IMG/VR virus record: IMGVR_UViG_3300022921_001037
Span: 1-26,695 of that record
Length of the DNA: 26,695 nt
From: a virus
Strand: one strand, 5' to 3'
Shown here: positions 1 through 8,190 of the stretch, piece after piece
How positions within the stretch are numbered: the first letter of the stretch is position 1
How the letters are laid out: every line of letters begins with the position of its first letter
Position numbers and translations under genes: made by a program
The notes under the pieces: model-generated
Seen by the model: the letters and a program-made list of their open reading frames with translations, nothing else
Databases searched by the model: none
What the model was told of the DNA's origin: nothing

Positions 1-607
1 TGTGATTAGTAACAATCATTGGTACTTTTGCTTTACCTAGTTTCAATGTCAGAACACGAAATGCCGCTTTAGTTAACTGCGCCCTTGTCATGTCTCTAGT
101 CTCTTTACCATCTGCAGTATCTTCAATTTCTTTTGTTGTTGATAACATACCAAGACTATCAAGTACAAACATCAGTGGTTTACGGTCTGCTTCTGATTGT
201 TCGATGTACTTGTCAAGAATTTTAATGCCTTGTGTACGAAACTCTTGTACAGTAGTCACAGGCATCATGACGATACGATTTGTATCGATACCTCGTTCTT
301 CAATCATGTCTTTAGTCAATGCACTTTCAGTTTCAAAGTATACGACACCTGCATCAGGATTCGTATCTAAGAAGTACTTGACTAGACCGAGGGCGAAGAA
401 GGTCTTTCCAGTTGCGGATTCTCCAGCGATTGCTGTAATCTTGTTAGCAGGCAGACCGCCATAGATACTACCACTCAGTAGTGCGTTAAAGATGTAAGAC
501 CCGGTGTCGATGAAAGTTGAAACGTCTCCTGCTTCTACTCCATCAGCGACAATGCCAGCATACTCGTTCTTACTTTCTTTAACGATATCTTTTAAAAAAT
601 CATTCAT
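1..607 (-). CDS. uvsX: UvsX RecA-like recombinase, N-terminal part
   Basis: Phage strand-exchange recombinase that coats ssDNA and drives homologous pairing in recombination-dependent replication. The gene runs off the window edge, so only the first 202 codons are present. I translated it from the start at 607: a Walker A loop GESATGKT lies at about residues 62-69, preceded by the RecA-type stretch GGLPANKIT, and a Walker-B-like strand ([11 protein letters not shown]) follows. The start has a strong ribosome site, AGGAG, about 7 bases upstream. It has its own promoter, whose -35 box overlaps the stop of gene 43. The T4 order 43 then uvsX is preserved. A bacterial-type RecA is less likely given the neighbours uvsY and uvsW. 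Confidence 0.93.
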   Translation of the reverse strand, partial: MNDFLKDIVKESKNEYAGIVADGVEAGDVSTFIDTGSYIFNALLSGSIYGGLPANKITAIAGESATGKTFFALGLVKYFLDTNPDAGVVYFETESALTKDMIEERGIDTNRIVMMPVTTVQEFRTQGIKILDKYIEQSEADRKPLMFVLDSLGMLSTTKEIEDTADGKETRDMTRAQLTKAAFRVLTLKLGKAKVPMIVTNH

Positions 608-630
608 AATATCTCCTATTGTATTATTGT

Positions 631-659
631 ACTATACACTATTATCTTGTTAATGTCAA
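631..659 (-). promoter_or_regulatory. sigma70-type promoter for uvsX
   Basis: Read on the minus strand: TTGACA at 659-654, exactly 17 bases, then TATAGT at 636-631. The TGA stop of gene 43 (658-656) lies inside the -35 box. The expected start of transcription, near 624, gives a short leader with AGGAG before uvsX. It matches the other promoters of this window in box sequence and spacing. Confidence 0.85.
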
Positions 660-3175
660 CTAAAAAAGTCATCAAGCGTGGCAATCTTTTCTAACTGCCA
701 TTTAATACTATCTGCAATAAATGTAAGTGGGTCTAAGAATGCCTTTTGAAATTGCATGTCATAATCAATATATCTATGTAAGTCAAACTCTTTAGGGAGA
801 GTTGAAAGAAAAGATATAATATTTTCACCGATAGGATTAGGCATCTTCAAGTGAATAAACTTAATCTTCTCACCATCTTTGATAAGAGGATATCTTTCAG
901 ATACTTTCTTATCTTTGACCATCTTGTTATACATCAGAGTACCACGCACATGCATCGGTGTACCCTTAGTGTAGACTTTCATTTCAGATGCATACTTCTG
1001 TACACCATTCACAGAGCGAGGGAACGCAATGTCTTCTGGAGGCATCTCTTTAAATTCTTCACGACACTTTTCAATGTACTCAATCAAATCATCATTCGAA
1101 CCATTCACAACAACTTTGATTGCTTCTTTCAACATCAGACGAACAGGCGCGGGTGTTGAAGATTTGACAACCTCAAGTCCCATAATCTTGAGTTTTGGTT
1201 CAGCATATTGAACACCCTCAGAATTATGCACATTCAGAATGTATCTTTTCTTAGCAGTCCAGATGCCTCGGTCAGCGATAACCTCTCGCTTCATAAACAT
1301 CTTTTGCTGATATGCATTCATATAAGAAGCAAGGTCTTGATAACTCTTATCAATAAACGGTTCCAACTTCTCGGAACCCACTCTATCAAGAAATCTAACA
1401 ATCTTAGGCGTGAGTTCACGACTTTGATCCTTCGATAGAGGTTCTCCCTCATTAAACACTTTTTGTACCAGTCCACTAAGATTAATGTAAACCGAATCCG
1501 TATCGCTTGCAATGACATAGTTCGCTCCATCAGTTTTCAGCAAGTTATTAAAGTACTTATTAATAGCATTCTCAATCCAACGAATAGACAACTGACCAGA
1601 AAGTGTGATGCCTTCTGCTTGTCGAATATCGAAATATCTAAAGTACTGATTACCCAAAGCACCATAAGCAGAGTTGAGAGCAATCTTCTTTGCTAACTGA
1701 ATGTTATGATTTCTTGCAATAACTTTCTGCAACTCAGGTTTCTTTGTAATCTCATATTCTTGTTCTGCTTCAAGCATCTTCTTCTTATAGAATGTTCGAC
1801 CTTCGTAAATCTCTTCCATCATAGCAGGAAGAAACCCTTGAAAGTCTTTTCTAAAGAATTGACCATTCGCCGCCATGCAATAACCTTCAGTATCGATTTC
1901 TTTCTTTGCAAGCAGGTCGTCAACAGAAACATGCACACTCTTCTCAACAATAGTGTCAGGAGAGATATTGTACTGCATAATCAAATGTGGGTATAGAGAG
2001 TTCAAGTCAAAAGACATGACCCACTCATGTTGTCCAATCACAGGGTCTTTCACATACGCGCCAGCATAACCATCAGACTTCATACCCAATCTCTTAGGTG
2101 GAATCACAACACCACGCTTACGCAAGTGATTATAGATGAGCATATCCCAACAGCGAACTTGTGAGAATACATCTTCATAGTTTACGCGAAAGTCATATGC
2201 CATCGTCAAGCACAAGTCAATAAGACCAAGTTTGTCTTCAAGTTGTGCTACGAGTTCAACGTCACGAATATTATAGTCTACAAACTTCTGCCAGTCTTTT
2301 GTGTAGAAGTCTTTGAAGTTTTCAAACTCATCATGATTAAGTTTCTCTGCGCCGAGTTCAGCATTAGCAATAAAGTCAAGTTTGAAACTCTCATAACCAA
2401 TACCGCGATACTTACGAAACAGGTCAAGATAATCTAGACCAGCAAGACCAAAGATATCATAGTACTGTTGTTCGCGACCTTGAATAGTTACCTTACCACC
2501 CTTGACAATCTTCCAAGGTGATAGATATCGAACTTGGTCTTCACCAAGCAATCGCTCTACACGATTTACAATGTATGGGATATCAAAGAACTTTGAATTC
2601 CAACCAGTCAGTACATCAGGTTTAACTTCATCCAAATAGCGAATAAAGTCTCGCAACATATTATGTTCGGACTCAAAATATCGATAGTCTACATCATCAC
2701 GTTTGTTGTTGTATGGGTGAAGACCCCATGTAGTATATTGACCATTGAGACTATTGCGAACAGTGATGAGTAGAATTTGTTCGTTAGCAGTTTCGATGTT
2801 TGGGAACCCATACTCAGTAGAGGTCTCAATGTCAAGTGAAAGAATTGAGATTTGACTAGTATCAAAATCAATATCATTCTGTTCATAGAAGTTGTCAGAA
2901 ATCCATTGATATTGAAATTGAGTTTGACCATATACTTTGAAGTTTGATACTTCTTTGTAACGCTCTAAGAATTCTTTACTCTCTTTGATACCGCCAGGTT
3001 GTACTGCGCCGACATATTGACCATCAAGAGTTTTATACTCTGTGGGTTCTTGGGATGCTAGAAACAGTGTGGGTGAGAACTCTTTATGTCGTTCCATGAT
3101 GCGTTGACCATAGTTGTCAACACCACGAACTAGAATATTATTACCCCATTGCTGGACATTTGTATAGAACTTCAA
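656..3175 (-). CDS. 43: Family B DNA polymerase, T4 gp43-like
   Basis: Replicative DNA polymerase with 3'-5' proofreading, 839 aa (T4 gp43 is 898). Exonuclease motifs: Exo I DIET at 115-118, Exo II around N193-D198 (WNSKFFDIP), Exo III YNIRD at 301-305. Polymerase motifs: A, DLNSLYPHLI from D390; B, KK...NSAYGALG at about 496-508; C, SDTDSVY with D558 and D560. The C-terminus ends in TLDDFFS, resembling the clamp-binding tail of T4 polymerase and gp55. The start is TTG at 3175: AGGTG lies 6-7 bases upstream, and the N-terminus (KFYTNVQQWGNNI) aligns with the T4 start, while the next in-frame Met is about 26 residues in. It is transcribed from its own promoter rather than directly behind regA as in T4. 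All catalytic residues are present. Confidence 0.98.
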   Translation of the reverse strand: MKFYTNVQQWGNNILVRGVDNYGQRIMERHKEFSPTLFLASQEPTEYKTLDGQYVGAVQPGGIKESKEFLERYKEVSNFKVYGQTQFQYQWISDNFYEQNDIDFDTSQISILSLDIETSTEYGFPNIETANEQILLITVRNSLNGQYTTWGLHPYNNKRDDVDYRYFESEHNMLRDFIRYLDEVKPDVLTGWNSKFFDIPYIVNRVERLLGEDQVRYLSPWKIVKGGKVTIQGREQQYYDIFGLAGLDYLDLFRKYRGIGYESFKLDFIANAELGAEKLNHDEFENFKDFYTKDWQKFVDYNIRDVELVAQLEDKLGLIDLCLTMAYDFRVNYEDVFSQVRCWDMLIYNHLRKRGVVIPPKRLGMKSDGYAGAYVKDPVIGQHEWVMSFDLNSLYPHLIMQYNISPDTIVEKSVHVSVDDLLAKKEIDTEGYCMAANGQFFRKDFQGFLPAMMEEIYEGRTFYKKKMLEAEQEYEITKKPELQKVIARNHNIQLAKKIALNSAYGALGNQYFRYFDIRQAEGITLSGQLSIRWIENAINKYFNNLLKTDGANYVIASDTDSVYINLSGLVQKVFNEGEPLSKDQSRELTPKIVRFLDRVGSEKLEPFIDKSYQDLASYMNAYQQKMFMKREVIADRGIWTAKKRYILNVHNSEGVQYAEPKLKIMGLEVVKSSTPAPVRLMLKEAIKVVVNGSNDDLIEYIEKCREEFKEMPPEDIAFPRSVNGVQKYASEMKVYTKGTPMHVRGTLMYNKMVKDKKVSERYPLIKDGEKIKFIHLKMPNPIGENIISFLSTLPKEFDLHRYIDYDMQFQKAFLDPLTFIADSIKWQLEKIATLDDFFS

Positions 3176-3205
3176 GAAGTCACCTCACATTTACATTATT
3201 ATAAT

Positions 3206-3234
3206 ACTATACACGATTGCGTATAGTTTGTCAA
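3206..3234 (-). promoter_or_regulatory. sigma70-type promoter for gene 43
   Basis: On the minus strand TTGACA (3234-3229), a 17-base spacer and TATAGT (3211-3206). It lies just downstream of the Sm-like gene, whose stop is at 3252-3250. The leader to the TTG start of gene 43 is about 24 bases and carries GAGGTG. Spacer and boxes match the uvsX promoter closely. Confidence 0.85.
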
Positions 3235-3249
3235 GTCTTTTATTGTCTT

Positions 3250-3555
3250 TTACCCCTTTAGGAGTTGAGATGGTGATGGTGGTACTACAAGTCCACTGCC
3301 GAATGCTTTGTTGTATCCGTTCAGTAATTCGTTGTTTGGTTCTGCAACATAAACAATTGTATGTTTACCAATTTCTAAATGGTTGTCTGTATATGGACAA
3401 TAAGGACCCATCTGAACAGACATGTTACCATTTTGTCCTGGCGCCATCATTACAATAGCAGGTTTATCTACATGGATGTGAGTATCATTTTCACTTTTTA
3501 CTTTAGCAATAATCTCTTCACCGTTAATCATTTTAATCAATTTAATATTAAGCAT
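3250..3555 (-). CDS. Sm/Lsm-like small phage protein
   Basis: About 101 aa. The opening (LNIKLIKMINGEEIIAKVKS) has the pattern of an Sm1 beta-strand motif (hydrophobic strand, xxNGEEhhAKV), followed by short strands ending in IVYVAEPN and a Gly/Pro/Ser tail. A family of Sm-like proteins is known from marine phages, so an Sm fold, possibly a ring binding RNA, is plausible; function is unknown. The start at 3555 is preferred over the ATG at 3561 because AGGAAG sits 8 bases before it but abuts the first ATG. It overlaps the end of the coiled-coil gene by 8 bases, implying coupling. The gene at 23925-24392 opens with a similar pattern (VRLVKLKNGDTLITKI), so the phage probably carries two members. 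Confidence 0.7.
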   Translation of the reverse strand: MLNIKLIKMINGEEIIAKVKSENDTHIHVDKPAIVMMAPGQNGNMSVQMGPYCPYTDNHLEIGKHTIVYVAEPNNELLNGYNKAFGSGLVVPPSPSQLLKG

Positions 3556-3769
3556 TATCATCTTCCTGTAATAGTTCTTTTAAGACTGCAATTGCGCCAA
3601 CAGTACTATTTGCTTCACGCTCTAATTGCGCGATTGCACCTTGATATTGCTTAATTGCTGATTTTTGTTGTTCAAATATTTCTTCTAATTCAGATATTTT
3701 AGTTTCGATGATTGATTTGGAAACATTCATCTTTTCAAGTTTATCCGTAACTGGTGTTTTTTCTGCCAT
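3548..3769 (-). CDS. small coiled-coil protein
   Basis: 73 aa if read from the ATG at 3769, which has GGAG 6 bases upstream; an earlier in-frame ATG at 3781 lacks a ribosome site and would contain that GGAG. From about residue 10 nearly the whole chain is a predicted amphipathic helix rich in E, K, Q and I/L, with heptad-like spacing, and no cysteine. Probably a dimeric or oligomeric coiled coil. It lies between the hsp20 terminator and the Sm-like gene, to which it is coupled by an 8-base overlap. No family recognised; a role as partner or scaffold is only a guess. Confidence 0.7.
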   Translation of the reverse strand: MAEKTPVTDKLEKMNVSKSIIETKISELEEIFEQQKSAIKQYQGAIAQLEREANSTVGAIAVLKELLQEDDNA

Positions 3770-3783
3770 CTGGTTCTCCATAA

Positions 3784-3814
3784 TTTAAAAATGAGCAGTT
3801 TTATCACATGCTCA
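3784..3814 (-). terminator. intrinsic terminator after hsp20
   Basis: On the minus strand TGAGCA pairs with TGCTCA (3814-3809 with 3797-3792) around an 11-base loop, followed at once by TTTTT. The stem is only 6 bp, so it may be leaky; the coiled-coil gene just downstream shows no other clear promoter. Confidence 0.5.
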
Positions 3815-3833
3815 GGTGGTGCCCTCCGAAGGA

Positions 3834-4289
3834 TTATTTAATATCAATCTTCTTAGGTAGTTTCCCCTCAGGAATGATACGCTCAAGTTCAACCCTCAAC
3901 ATACCATCTTTGAGTTCTGCTCCGTTGACAACAACTTCATCAGCAAGAGTAAACTTTCTAGTGAAAGAGCGATTAGAAATACCTTTCCAAATCGACAACT
4001 TATCTTTAGTGTCCTCTTGTTTTTTTGATTTGATTGTCAGACAACCTTCTGCAAAATCGATTTCAATATCATCTTTACTGTAACCAGCAAGTGCCATTTC
4101 GATAGTATATTTATAACCATCTTCAGCATCTTTGACAATATTGTATGGTGGGAACCCTGTGGATTCTGCCTGATGTGTCGCATAGTCCCACAACCTATTG
4201 AAGGTGTGGTCGAATCCAACAGCATATGGGGTTAGTAAGTTTTGGTCAAACGATTGTAACGCCGACCTTAGTGTGGTTAAATTAGTCAT
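3834..4289 (-). CDS. hsp20: Hsp20 / alpha-crystallin small heat shock protein
   Basis: ATP-independent holdase chaperone, 151 aa. The alpha-crystallin domain runs from about residue 45 (GFPPYNI) through IEMALAGYSKDDIEIDF, GISNRSFTRKFTLAD and LKDGMLRVELER to a short IPE-containing tail, as in IbpA-type proteins. Such genes are a hallmark of T4-like marine phages and are thought to assist capsid or host-protein folding. The start at 4289 is chosen because AGGAG lies 8-9 bases upstream; an upstream in-frame extension to 4352 would run through the terminator hairpin and is unlikely to be translated. It is flanked by terminators on both sides and has a late-promoter-like box upstream, so it looks like a separate transcription unit, probably late. 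Confidence 0.93.
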   Translation of the reverse strand: MTNLTTLRSALQSFDQNLLTPYAVGFDHTFNRLWDYATHQAESTGFPPYNIVKDAEDGYKYTIEMALAGYSKDDIEIDFAEGCLTIKSKKQEDTKDKLSIWKGISNRSFTRKFTLADEVVVNGAELKDGMLRVELERIIPEGKLPKKIDIK

Positions 4290-4314
4290 GTTTTTATCTC
4301 CTATTAAGCAAGAC

Positions 4315-4322
4315 TGTTTATA
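4315..4322 (-). promoter_or_regulatory. late-promoter-like TATAAACA box before hsp20
   Basis: TATAAACA on the minus strand differs by one base from the T4 late -10 element TATAAATA recognised by gp55. It lies 26 bases before the hsp20 start, leaving room for a short leader with AGGAG. It overlaps the T-run of the upstream terminator. Single short motif, so modest confidence. Confidence 0.4.
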
Positions 4323-4350
4323 AAAAGAAGACCCTACCATAGGCGTCTTC
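4320..4350 (-). terminator. intrinsic terminator of the replisome operon
   Basis: On the minus strand GAAGAC pairs with GTCTTC and, after one unpaired base, CCTA pairs with TAGG around a 3-base loop; TTTTTAT follows directly. It ends the transcript carrying 45-44-62-regA and the oxygenase gene at 4388-5056. Confidence 0.7.
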
Positions 4351-4387
4351 ACATAATATATATATCATCAATCATCATAATATAAAA

Positions 4388-5056
4388 CTATTTAGTCAAT
4401 ATTTCCGCGTTTCCTGCAATTGATACCCTTAAATTTTCACTGTGATAAGGTATCACTTGATGCTGTAACCAACTAGGGAATACTAACATATCTCCCTCTT
4501 CTGGTGATATGAAATATAAATTCTCATTATACTCATTATTTTCACCATAAAAGAACTGAATATCACCAGCATGTGGGAAGTCATTTATTTTTGGTTTGTG
4601 AGCATAAACAATAAATGATATACCCTTGGCATGTATATGTCTAGGTTGCCATGTATTAGCAAGTTGTCTATTTGCCCATATAGAATATACGGTGATAGAT
4701 TTTCGTTTATAATCTCTTGCTTCCACAGGTTCATTATATAATGCAACTAAGTAAGATGAGACTATAGAAGTTATTTCTGTTTTAACATCTGCTTGAGAAT
4801 GAAACCATTTATATAAGTCATAACTCTTAACAACAGAATTTTTAGTATCTTCAACCCAATTAGGATCACCTAATACAGGAAATGTAGGTAATAATTTTCC
4901 ATTATAATCCAAACTTGCAAATTTATCTTGAAAACTTTTAAGTGTTTCATTCGAAACTTTTGTTTTTAATATTGCAGGTCCGAAAGGTTTTATAATATCA
5001 ATATCACTATTAGCAAAACTTATTTGCGTTTCAAGTGATGCCATAAAGTCATTCAT
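4388..5056 (-). CDS. 2OG-Fe(II) oxygenase-like protein
   Basis: 222 aa, probable double-stranded beta-helix dioxygenase. The C-terminal half shows RHIHAKGISFIVYAHK (H140, H142), then GDMLVFPSWLQHQV with H199 and LRVSIAGN with R210, the layout of Fe ligand pair, distal His and 2OG-binding Arg in the 2OG-FeII_Oxy_5 / TIGR02466-like family. The first pair reads HxH rather than the classic HxD/E. It resembles the gene at 25974-26573 in this respect. It follows regA immediately (regA stop adjoins the ATG) and is the last gene before a terminator, taking the place gene 43 has after regA in T4. Substrate unknown. Confidence 0.75.
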   Translation of the reverse strand: MNDFMASLETQISFANSDIDIIKPFGPAILKTKVSNETLKSFQDKFASLDYNGKLLPTFPVLGDPNWVEDTKNSVVKSYDLYKWFHSQADVKTEITSIVSSYLVALYNEPVEARDYKRKSITVYSIWANRQLANTWQPRHIHAKGISFIVYAHKPKINDFPHAGDIQFFYGENNEYNENLYFISPEEGDMLVFPSWLQHQVIPYHSENLRVSIAGNAEILTK

Positions 5057-5467
5057 TTAAACTGTCTCTTGTTTTTTCTTCCCAATATTGTATTTTGTTT
5101 CTAGAACCCACTCGTTCTTCTCTTTGAACGCAATTACTTTAATCTGCGATAAGGGTGCTTGAACATCAATCTTTGCTTCATTGATTACAGATACAAGTCC
5201 CCAATCACTTAGTAATTTTACAATTGTGTTTCTACGACTTTGGTCTTCATCTGAAAAGTTTGTTTGCTTGCCATCTAGTCCAAAAAGTTCTTTGAAATGT
5301 ACAATGAAGTATCTACCTTGCTTATGTAAGATATGACAAGACTGATATAACTTTTTATCTTTCTTAGACGCAATCCCAATTCTAGAAAGCGTTTCTCTAA
5401 TTTTTAGAAAATCATCAGGTTGAGAAAGTTTAACCTCAACCATATTTTCAACTGTCCACTCATTCAT
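5057..5467 (-). CDS. regA: RegA translational repressor
   Basis: RNA-binding protein that represses translation of early phage mRNAs at their initiation regions. 136 aa; residues 9 onward align closely with T4 RegA (122 aa): PDDFLKIRETLSRIGIASKKD, LYQSCHILHKQGRYFIVHFKEL, LSDWGLV, and the KYNIG near the end. The start at 5467 is chosen because GGTGGAG lies about 6 bases upstream and its ATGA overlaps the gene 62 stop; a start at the internal Met (residue 9) would match the T4 N-terminus exactly but lacks a good ribosome site. It sits in the classic 44-62-regA order. Confidence 0.95.
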   Translation of the reverse strand: MNEWTVENMVEVKLSQPDDFLKIRETLSRIGIASKKDKKLYQSCHILHKQGRYFIVHFKELFGLDGKQTNFSDEDQSRRNTIVKLLSDWGLVSVINEAKIDVQAPLSQIKVIAFKEKNEWVLETKYNIGKKKQETV

Positions 5468-5847
5468 TTTGCTCCACCTTTATTTAATCTTTTTCTTATA
5501 AGTTCAATTTGTTTTTCAGAAAGGATAGATAGAGCAGAAATTGCTTTTGGGTATGAGTAGTTGAAGTATGCTTTTATACATTCTATATCGTCACTCTTCT
5601 CAAACTTCTGCCATTTATCAAATCGCTTTCGCTTACTTATACTATTTAGTAAATAATCAAATTGTAACTTTTTAGCAAGGTGTGGGCGTTGGTTCATCTC
5701 ATTCGCTTGCAGTACGGTATCAATACCCATACTCAAACCTCTATTGACAATAAAAGCATTGTAACTTTTTTCTGTCAAATCATCAACAATCAAATTCTCT
5801 TTAGTGTAATTGATTGCTTTAATATATTCAAAAGGATTATCGGTCAT
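5464..5847 (-). CDS. 62: Clamp loader small subunit gp62
   Basis: Small subunit that joins gp44 in the complex loading the gp45 clamp. 127 aa from the ATG at 5847 (a GTG lies one codon earlier); shorter than T4 gp62 (187 aa). Recognised by position between 44 and regA and by the stretch FIVNRGLSMGIDTVLQANEM followed by LLNSISKRKRFDKWQK, comparable to the T4 segment around GKRYGKWAK. No nucleotide-binding motif, as expected. The ribosome site is weak (GGA only), and the start overlaps the preceding oxygenase gene by 11 bases, so translation is probably coupled to that gene rather than directly to gene 44. Confidence 0.85.
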   Translation of the reverse strand: MTDNPFEYIKAINYTKENLIVDDLTEKSYNAFIVNRGLSMGIDTVLQANEMNQRPHLAKKLQFDYLLNSISKRKRFDKWQKFEKSDDIECIKAYFNYSYPKAISALSILSEKQIELIRKRLNKGGAK

Positions 5848-6556
5848 CACGTTTTACATTCCAAAAAAATACTTGATTAAGTCTCCAGTTTTTTGTATAC
5901 ACTTCATGATTACTTATATAACCACCATGCATATACCATCCAGGATATACAACAAGTCTATTATACTTAGCATCAACAATATCATACTTGATGCCAAGTG
6001 CGTTTAAATCTACACGAATATCATTCTCTTCTTTATATCCTAGAGTGGTTTCAATTTGCAATTTACCATCTACATGATAGAATGCAGTTCCACCTTCAGA
6101 ATGCTTATCTAGATATACGATACCCGCAACTTTAGTGTCACTATCTGTGTGAGGAAATTGTTGAAAGTTTTGTGTGGGAGTTTCAATCCATTTGAATAAA
6201 TTAAATCTACCAGGTTCTGGACTTCTTACAACTTTACACATGTCGAATGATGCATCAATCGCGTCCCATATAATCCTTTGATTATTATTTTGTGAAGTAT
6301 CGTTACTATAATTATCTTCTATAGTCAAACGACAATCATAATATTTTTCAAAGTTAAAAGATGGTAAGTTTTTATCCAAGTAATTCTTTTTGAATGCAGG
6401 TACATGAGCATCAATTAACATATCATGAATAGCATCTGGATTTTTATAGAAGTTATCACAGATAAAAATAGGACCTATACCATCAATATTATATATTTCA
6501 ACTTCAATATTACTTGAGACTGAAAACATCTCCATAGGAATATAAGGAACAGGCAT
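5837..6556 (-). CDS. 2OG-Fe(II) oxygenase-like protein inserted between 44 and 62
   Basis: 239 aa. Contains FPHTDSD (H136, D138), an intervening strand region, VVYPGWYMHGG (H210) and NWRLNQVFF (R225): the HxD...H...R pattern of Fe(II)/2OG dioxygenases, in a form resembling the DUF6445-type family. The upstream gene 44 ends in TAATG shared with this start, and the gene overlaps 62 by 11 bases, so it is translationally coupled on both sides within the clamp-loader operon. T4 has nothing here. The family pattern suggests a small-molecule or protein hydroxylase; substrate unknown. Confidence 0.72.
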   Translation of the reverse strand: MPVPYIPMEMFSVSSNIEVEIYNIDGIGPIFICDNFYKNPDAIHDMLIDAHVPAFKKNYLDKNLPSFNFEKYYDCRLTIEDNYSNDTSQNNNQRIIWDAIDASFDMCKVVRSPEPGRFNLFKWIETPTQNFQQFPHTDSDTKVAGIVYLDKHSEGGTAFYHVDGKLQIETTLGYKEENDIRVDLNALGIKYDIVDAKYNRLVVYPGWYMHGGYISNHEVYTKNWRLNQVFFWNVKRDDR

Positions 6557-7503
6557 TACTTAAACTCACAATCGACCATGACTTCAGTGAAGAATGCTAC
6601 CATGTTTACTTCTGGATCAGCAACATGAACATGTTTATACTGATAATCAGCAATCTTCAATACACAAGCAGGAACAGATTGTGGTTGTAAAGTTTCAGTC
6701 ATAGTGTCGTAGACTTTACGAAAGATGTCTGCGGCGTCACTTGTATTAACAGTTTCAGCAACCCACTTACGCATCTTCTGAAAGTCTTTGTCTTTACAGA
6801 ACTGAATAACTGCCTTGATTTCAACATCACCACTATTGCTTGCGCTTTCAGCATCGATAGTACCACCGATAGAAAGTTTCTGCAACTCGTTAAGAGTTCT
6901 GCGATAATCAGGAAAGAACTTCATTAGAAGACCAGCAACCGTACCTTCATCGTATGAGACATTCTCTTGTGCTAAGATATCTTGCACACGCTTGTTGAAG
7001 CGCATAGCAATCGCAGGACGCTCTTGCTTGGGAATGTTAAACTCAATAACAGAACAGCGAGAATGTAGTGCGGGAATAATCTTATTCTTGTAATTACAAG
7101 TAAAGATAAATCTACAATTCTTACTGAACTCTTCGATGAAGTTACGGAGTGCTGGTTGGGTAACGGCAGTTAGATAGTCTGCTTCATCATAGATGACGAC
7201 CTTGCCTTTACCTCCAAATGATACAGTTGAAGCAAAATTTACAATCTTAGTTCGTAGAGTATCAATATCTCCTTCGGAAGACCCGTTGAGAATAATCCAA
7301 TCGTACCCCATTTGCTGGCATAGTGCTTTTGCTACAGTAGTCTTACCTACGCCAGCAGTTCCACACAACAACAAGTTTGGTATTTCACCTTGTGTAACAA
7401 AGTCAAGAAAAGTCTTCTCTAAATGTTTAGGTAAAATAGCATCTTCTACAGTCTGTGGACGATACTTTTCGACCCACAGAAATTCATCACTTTTAATATC
7501 CAT
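6556..7503 (-). CDS. 44: Clamp loader AAA+ ATPase gp44
   Basis: Large (RFC-like) subunit of the sliding-clamp loader, 315 aa (T4 gp44 is 319). N-terminal VEKYRP at 11-16, Walker A GTAGVGKT at 48-55, Walker B VVIYDEAD with DEAD at 106-109, sensor strand FIFTCN, and the SRC arginine-finger motif at 148-150, followed by the helical lid and collar domains. GAGGA lies about 9 bases before the ATG, 21 bases after gene 45. Its stop overlaps the next start as TAATG. Confidence 0.97.
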   Translation of the reverse strand: MDIKSDEFLWVEKYRPQTVEDAILPKHLEKTFLDFVTQGEIPNLLLCGTAGVGKTTVAKALCQQMGYDWIILNGSSEGDIDTLRTKIVNFASTVSFGGKGKVVIYDEADYLTAVTQPALRNFIEEFSKNCRFIFTCNYKNKIIPALHSRCSVIEFNIPKQERPAIAMRFNKRVQDILAQENVSYDEGTVAGLLMKFFPDYRRTLNELQKLSIGGTIDAESASNSGDVEIKAVIQFCKDKDFQKMRKWVAETVNTSDAADIFRKVYDTMTETLQPQSVPACVLKIADYQYKHVHVADPEVNMVAFFTEVMVDCEFK

Positions 7504-7524
7504 TATATAATCCTCGTTGTTAAA

Positions 7525-8190
7525 TTAACCTTCGTATGTGCTATCAGTCTCCAATGCAACCCAATATTGTAGGTTCTTATTAGCATTGACCCAATGTGAG
7601 ATATTTTTGCTTGAAACAGTCAAGTCATACTCACCAGGAATCATACGCAGGTTATCACGCTTGAAGTAGAAGTTGAACTTAGTTCCATTACCTTCTGCAA
7701 CTTCAACATCAAAACGATTTGATGTTTGGTTCTTCTTATCAGTTGCGACAAGATTAATTGTATCACCATCAGAGACAAGTCCAACGTCAGGAAGTTGCAT
7801 AATGTTTGATGCTTTGAGCAAGTCAGTGTAGTTCGATTGTGTGATGCGAACCTTCACTTCTGCACTAGGCATAGTGATAGTTTTACTTGGAGACACAACC
7901 AGACTAGCATCAGCATACCAGAACTTAGAACTCGACTTACCTTGTGACACTGTTAAGTAATCATCGCCAAGAGAAATCTCTGGTGCTTCATATAGTGATA
8001 ACACACTCAATAAAGAGTTCAAGTCATAGATAGCAAACTCTTTTTCAAAAGTTTCTTCTACTGTTGCTTCTGCTAGAACATTTTTCATTACTGAAATAGT
8101 TTGCAGTTTCGTACCTGGTTTAATAAGTAGGTTCTCATTAATCTCAGAGAAGTTTTTCAAAACTTCAAAAGTTTGTTTACTAATTTTCAT
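7525..8190 (-). CDS. 45: Sliding clamp gp45
   Basis: Trimeric processivity clamp, 221 aa (T4 gp45 is 228), also the co-activator of late transcription through gp55. Aligns with T4 along its length: KISKQTFEVLKNFSEIN at the start, FAIYDLNSLLSVLSL, FWYADASLVVSPSK, LRMIPGEYDLTVSSK and the terminal YWVALETDSTYEG against T4 YVVALEADSTHDF. GAGGA precedes the ATG, which overlaps the stop of the DUF3310 gene as TAATG. Confidence 0.97.
   Translation of the reverse strand: MKISKQTFEVLKNFSEINENLLIKPGTKLQTISVMKNVLAEATVEETFEKEFAIYDLNSLLSVLSLYEAPEISLGDDYLTVSQGKSSSKFWYADASLVVSPSKTITMPSAEVKVRITQSNYTDLLKASNIMQLPDVGLVSDGDTINLVATDKKNQTSNRFDVEVAEGNGTKFNFYFKRDNLRMIPGEYDLTVSSKNISHWVNANKNLQYWVALETDSTYEG

Noticed and set aside
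90-464. Open reading frame of 124 codons on the plus strand
   Set aside because: It lies fully opposite uvsX, whose recombinase motifs are clear, and has no ribosome site or recognisable domain; the same holds for all other plus-strand frames in the window.
4102-4113. TATAAATA-like late promoter box inside hsp20
   Set aside because: It lies within the coding sequence with no gene start just downstream; an 8-base A+T-rich motif is expected by chance in such DNA.
4290-4352. 21-residue N-terminal extension of Hsp20
   Set aside because: It would be translated through a terminator hairpin and lacks a ribosome site; the ATG at 4289 has AGGAG at good distance.
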